Positions 6,216 to 6,928 of a DNA stretch of 6,928 bases are shown here, one piece after another. Below the pieces are notes generated by a model. It was not told the origin of the DNA. It made no database searches and saw only the letters and a list, made by a program, of their open reading frames with translations. Positions within the stretch are counted from its first letter, which is position 1. Each line of letters starts with the position of its first letter. A program made the position numbers and the translations under genes. The DNA is taken from positions 1 through 6,928 of the forward strand of contig JAJDEK010000060.1 in assembly GCA_029259875.1 (NCBI GenBank). Reading direction: 5' to 3'. This stretch comes from Planctomycetaceae bacterium (lineage in GTDB: Bacteria > Planctomycetota > Planctomycetia > Planctomycetales > Planctomycetaceae).

Positions 6216-6928
6216 TCAGTCGGTTTCAGTTGCTGTAGCCAGAAGCAGCCCAATTTGGCAGGCTTTGAGATATTCATCAATCATTAATGTTTCGTCTGTC
6301 GTGTGAATATCCTGCTGGCCACATCCTAGAGTCACAGTTGGAAATCCATGCGCGACCATCCAGTTGGCGTCCAAGCCTCCATTGCCGATACTTAACTCGG
6401 GTAGCCCGCCCATTTTTTGTATGGCATGCTTTGCTGTTTGAACTGCTGGTTCCTCTTCGGAAAGACGAAAGGAATCATATTTCAAATAGGATTCGAAGGA
6501 AACGGTGCCTCGTTTACCGACACTGTTTTTTAAGGACTTTGCAGCTCGCTGGAAGGCTTTTTTGAATTCATCAAGTATCTTTTGTCGAAAGCGAGGGTTA
6601 TGGCTGCGCGCTTCCGCTTTAATTGTAAGTTCGGGCATGACTACATTTGTGGCTGCGCCACCAGCAAGAACGCCAATATTACTGGATCCGGTATTCTTGC
6701 CTTTGATAACCAGTCCATGCCAACCATTCGACGAGAGATCTTCGATGGCCTGTGCTGCGATGACGGCGGCGCTGACTCCCCGTTCTGGATGAGCGCCCGC
6801 ATGACTGGCGATACCTTCAATTTGAATTAACATCCCTGAATCACCGGTGGCGCCAATACAAACCATGTCAGCCAATTTACCATCCCAGTTGAAGCACATT
6901 TTCGGCTTTCCCAGTTTTCCGGTAGCCA
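6216..6928 (-). CDS. M20-family metallopeptidase, C-terminal part (5' end cut by window edge)
   Basis: The frame is open to the right edge, giving 236 visible residues. An ATG at 6899 is internal, since the residues before it (ATGKLGKPK) continue the family pattern. The visible part starts near the lid (dimerisation) domain, with GIASHAGAHPERGVSA, whose first His is the conserved one that reaches a partner active site in this family, then GSSNIGVLAGGAATNVV and KAEARSHNPRFR. The second half of the catalytic domain follows: SNGGLDANW-like IGNGGLDANW, PTVTLGCGQQDIHTTDE, where His at 6303-6305 is the expected last zinc ligand. The N-terminal metal ligands lie outside the window. The overall wording resembles tripeptidase T-like M20 enzymes, but substrate is not determinable; amidohydrolase or peptidase both fit. 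It lies directly upstream of ispA in the same direction. Confidence 0.85.
   Translation of the reverse strand, partial: ATGKLGKPKMCFNWDGKLADMVCIGATGDSGMLIQIEGIASHAGAHPERGVSAAVIAAQAIEDLSSNGWHGLVIKGKNTGSSNIGVLAGGAATNVVMPELTIKAEARSHNPRFRQKILDEFKKAFQRAAKSLKNSVGKRGTVSFESYLKYDSFRLSEEEPAVQTAKHAIQKMGGLPELSIGNGGLDANWMVAHGFPTVTLGCGQQDIHTTDETLMIDEYLKACQIGLLLATATETD

Noticed and set aside
1..6928. A hidden mobile element, CRISPR array, defence island or RNA gene
   Set aside because: No transposase, integrase, regularly spaced repeats, tRNA-like cloverleaf or nuclease/toxin motif was seen on either strand; the genes present are mainly metabolic or of unknown role.

Overview
This window most likely comes from a planctomycete, perhaps of the Gimesia/Planctomycetaceae type. 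That is an inference from how the proteins read: a cytochrome c of the planctomycete SO2930-like kind, a DXS with the active-site wording GHAGAS in place of GHSSTS, an unfamiliar secreted two-part protein, and moderate G+C content. No marker gene is present to settle it.

Layout. The left end (1-636, + strand) carries the C-terminal part of a diheme c-type cytochrome that continues past the left edge. It converges on a block of minus-strand genes across a 48-bp gap containing small inverted repeats. Reading the minus strand from right to left, the order is: the C-terminal two-thirds or so of an M20-family metallopeptidase (6216 to the right edge); a farnesyl-diphosphate-synthase-type prenyltransferase, ispA (5280-6176); 1-deoxy-D-xylulose-5-phosphate synthase, dxs (3367-5280); a secreted protein of unknown function (1901-3310); and, after a 283-bp intergenic region rich in inverted repeats, a membrane-anchored protein with a badly degenerate GGDEF-like domain (685-1617).

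How the genes work together. dxs makes DXP, the first committed intermediate of the MEP route to isoprenoids, and ispA condenses the C5 products of that route into farnesyl diphosphate. The ispA stop and the dxs start overlap in TGATG, so the entry and chain-elongation steps of isoprenoid synthesis are probably translated from one message, perhaps with coupling. The M20 peptidase lies 37 bp upstream of ispA and the secreted protein starts 56 bp after dxs, with no clear terminator at either junction. A peptidase-ispA-dxs-secreted protein transcript is therefore plausible. The GGDEF-like gene is probably a separate unit with its own structured leader.

I see no transposase, integrase, CRISPR array, tRNA, rRNA or defence system. 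Most of the window is ordinary core metabolism. The parts deserving a second look are the degenerate GGDEF protein, the structured region at 1618-1900, the unrecognised secreted protein, and the altered cofactor-site motifs in DXS.
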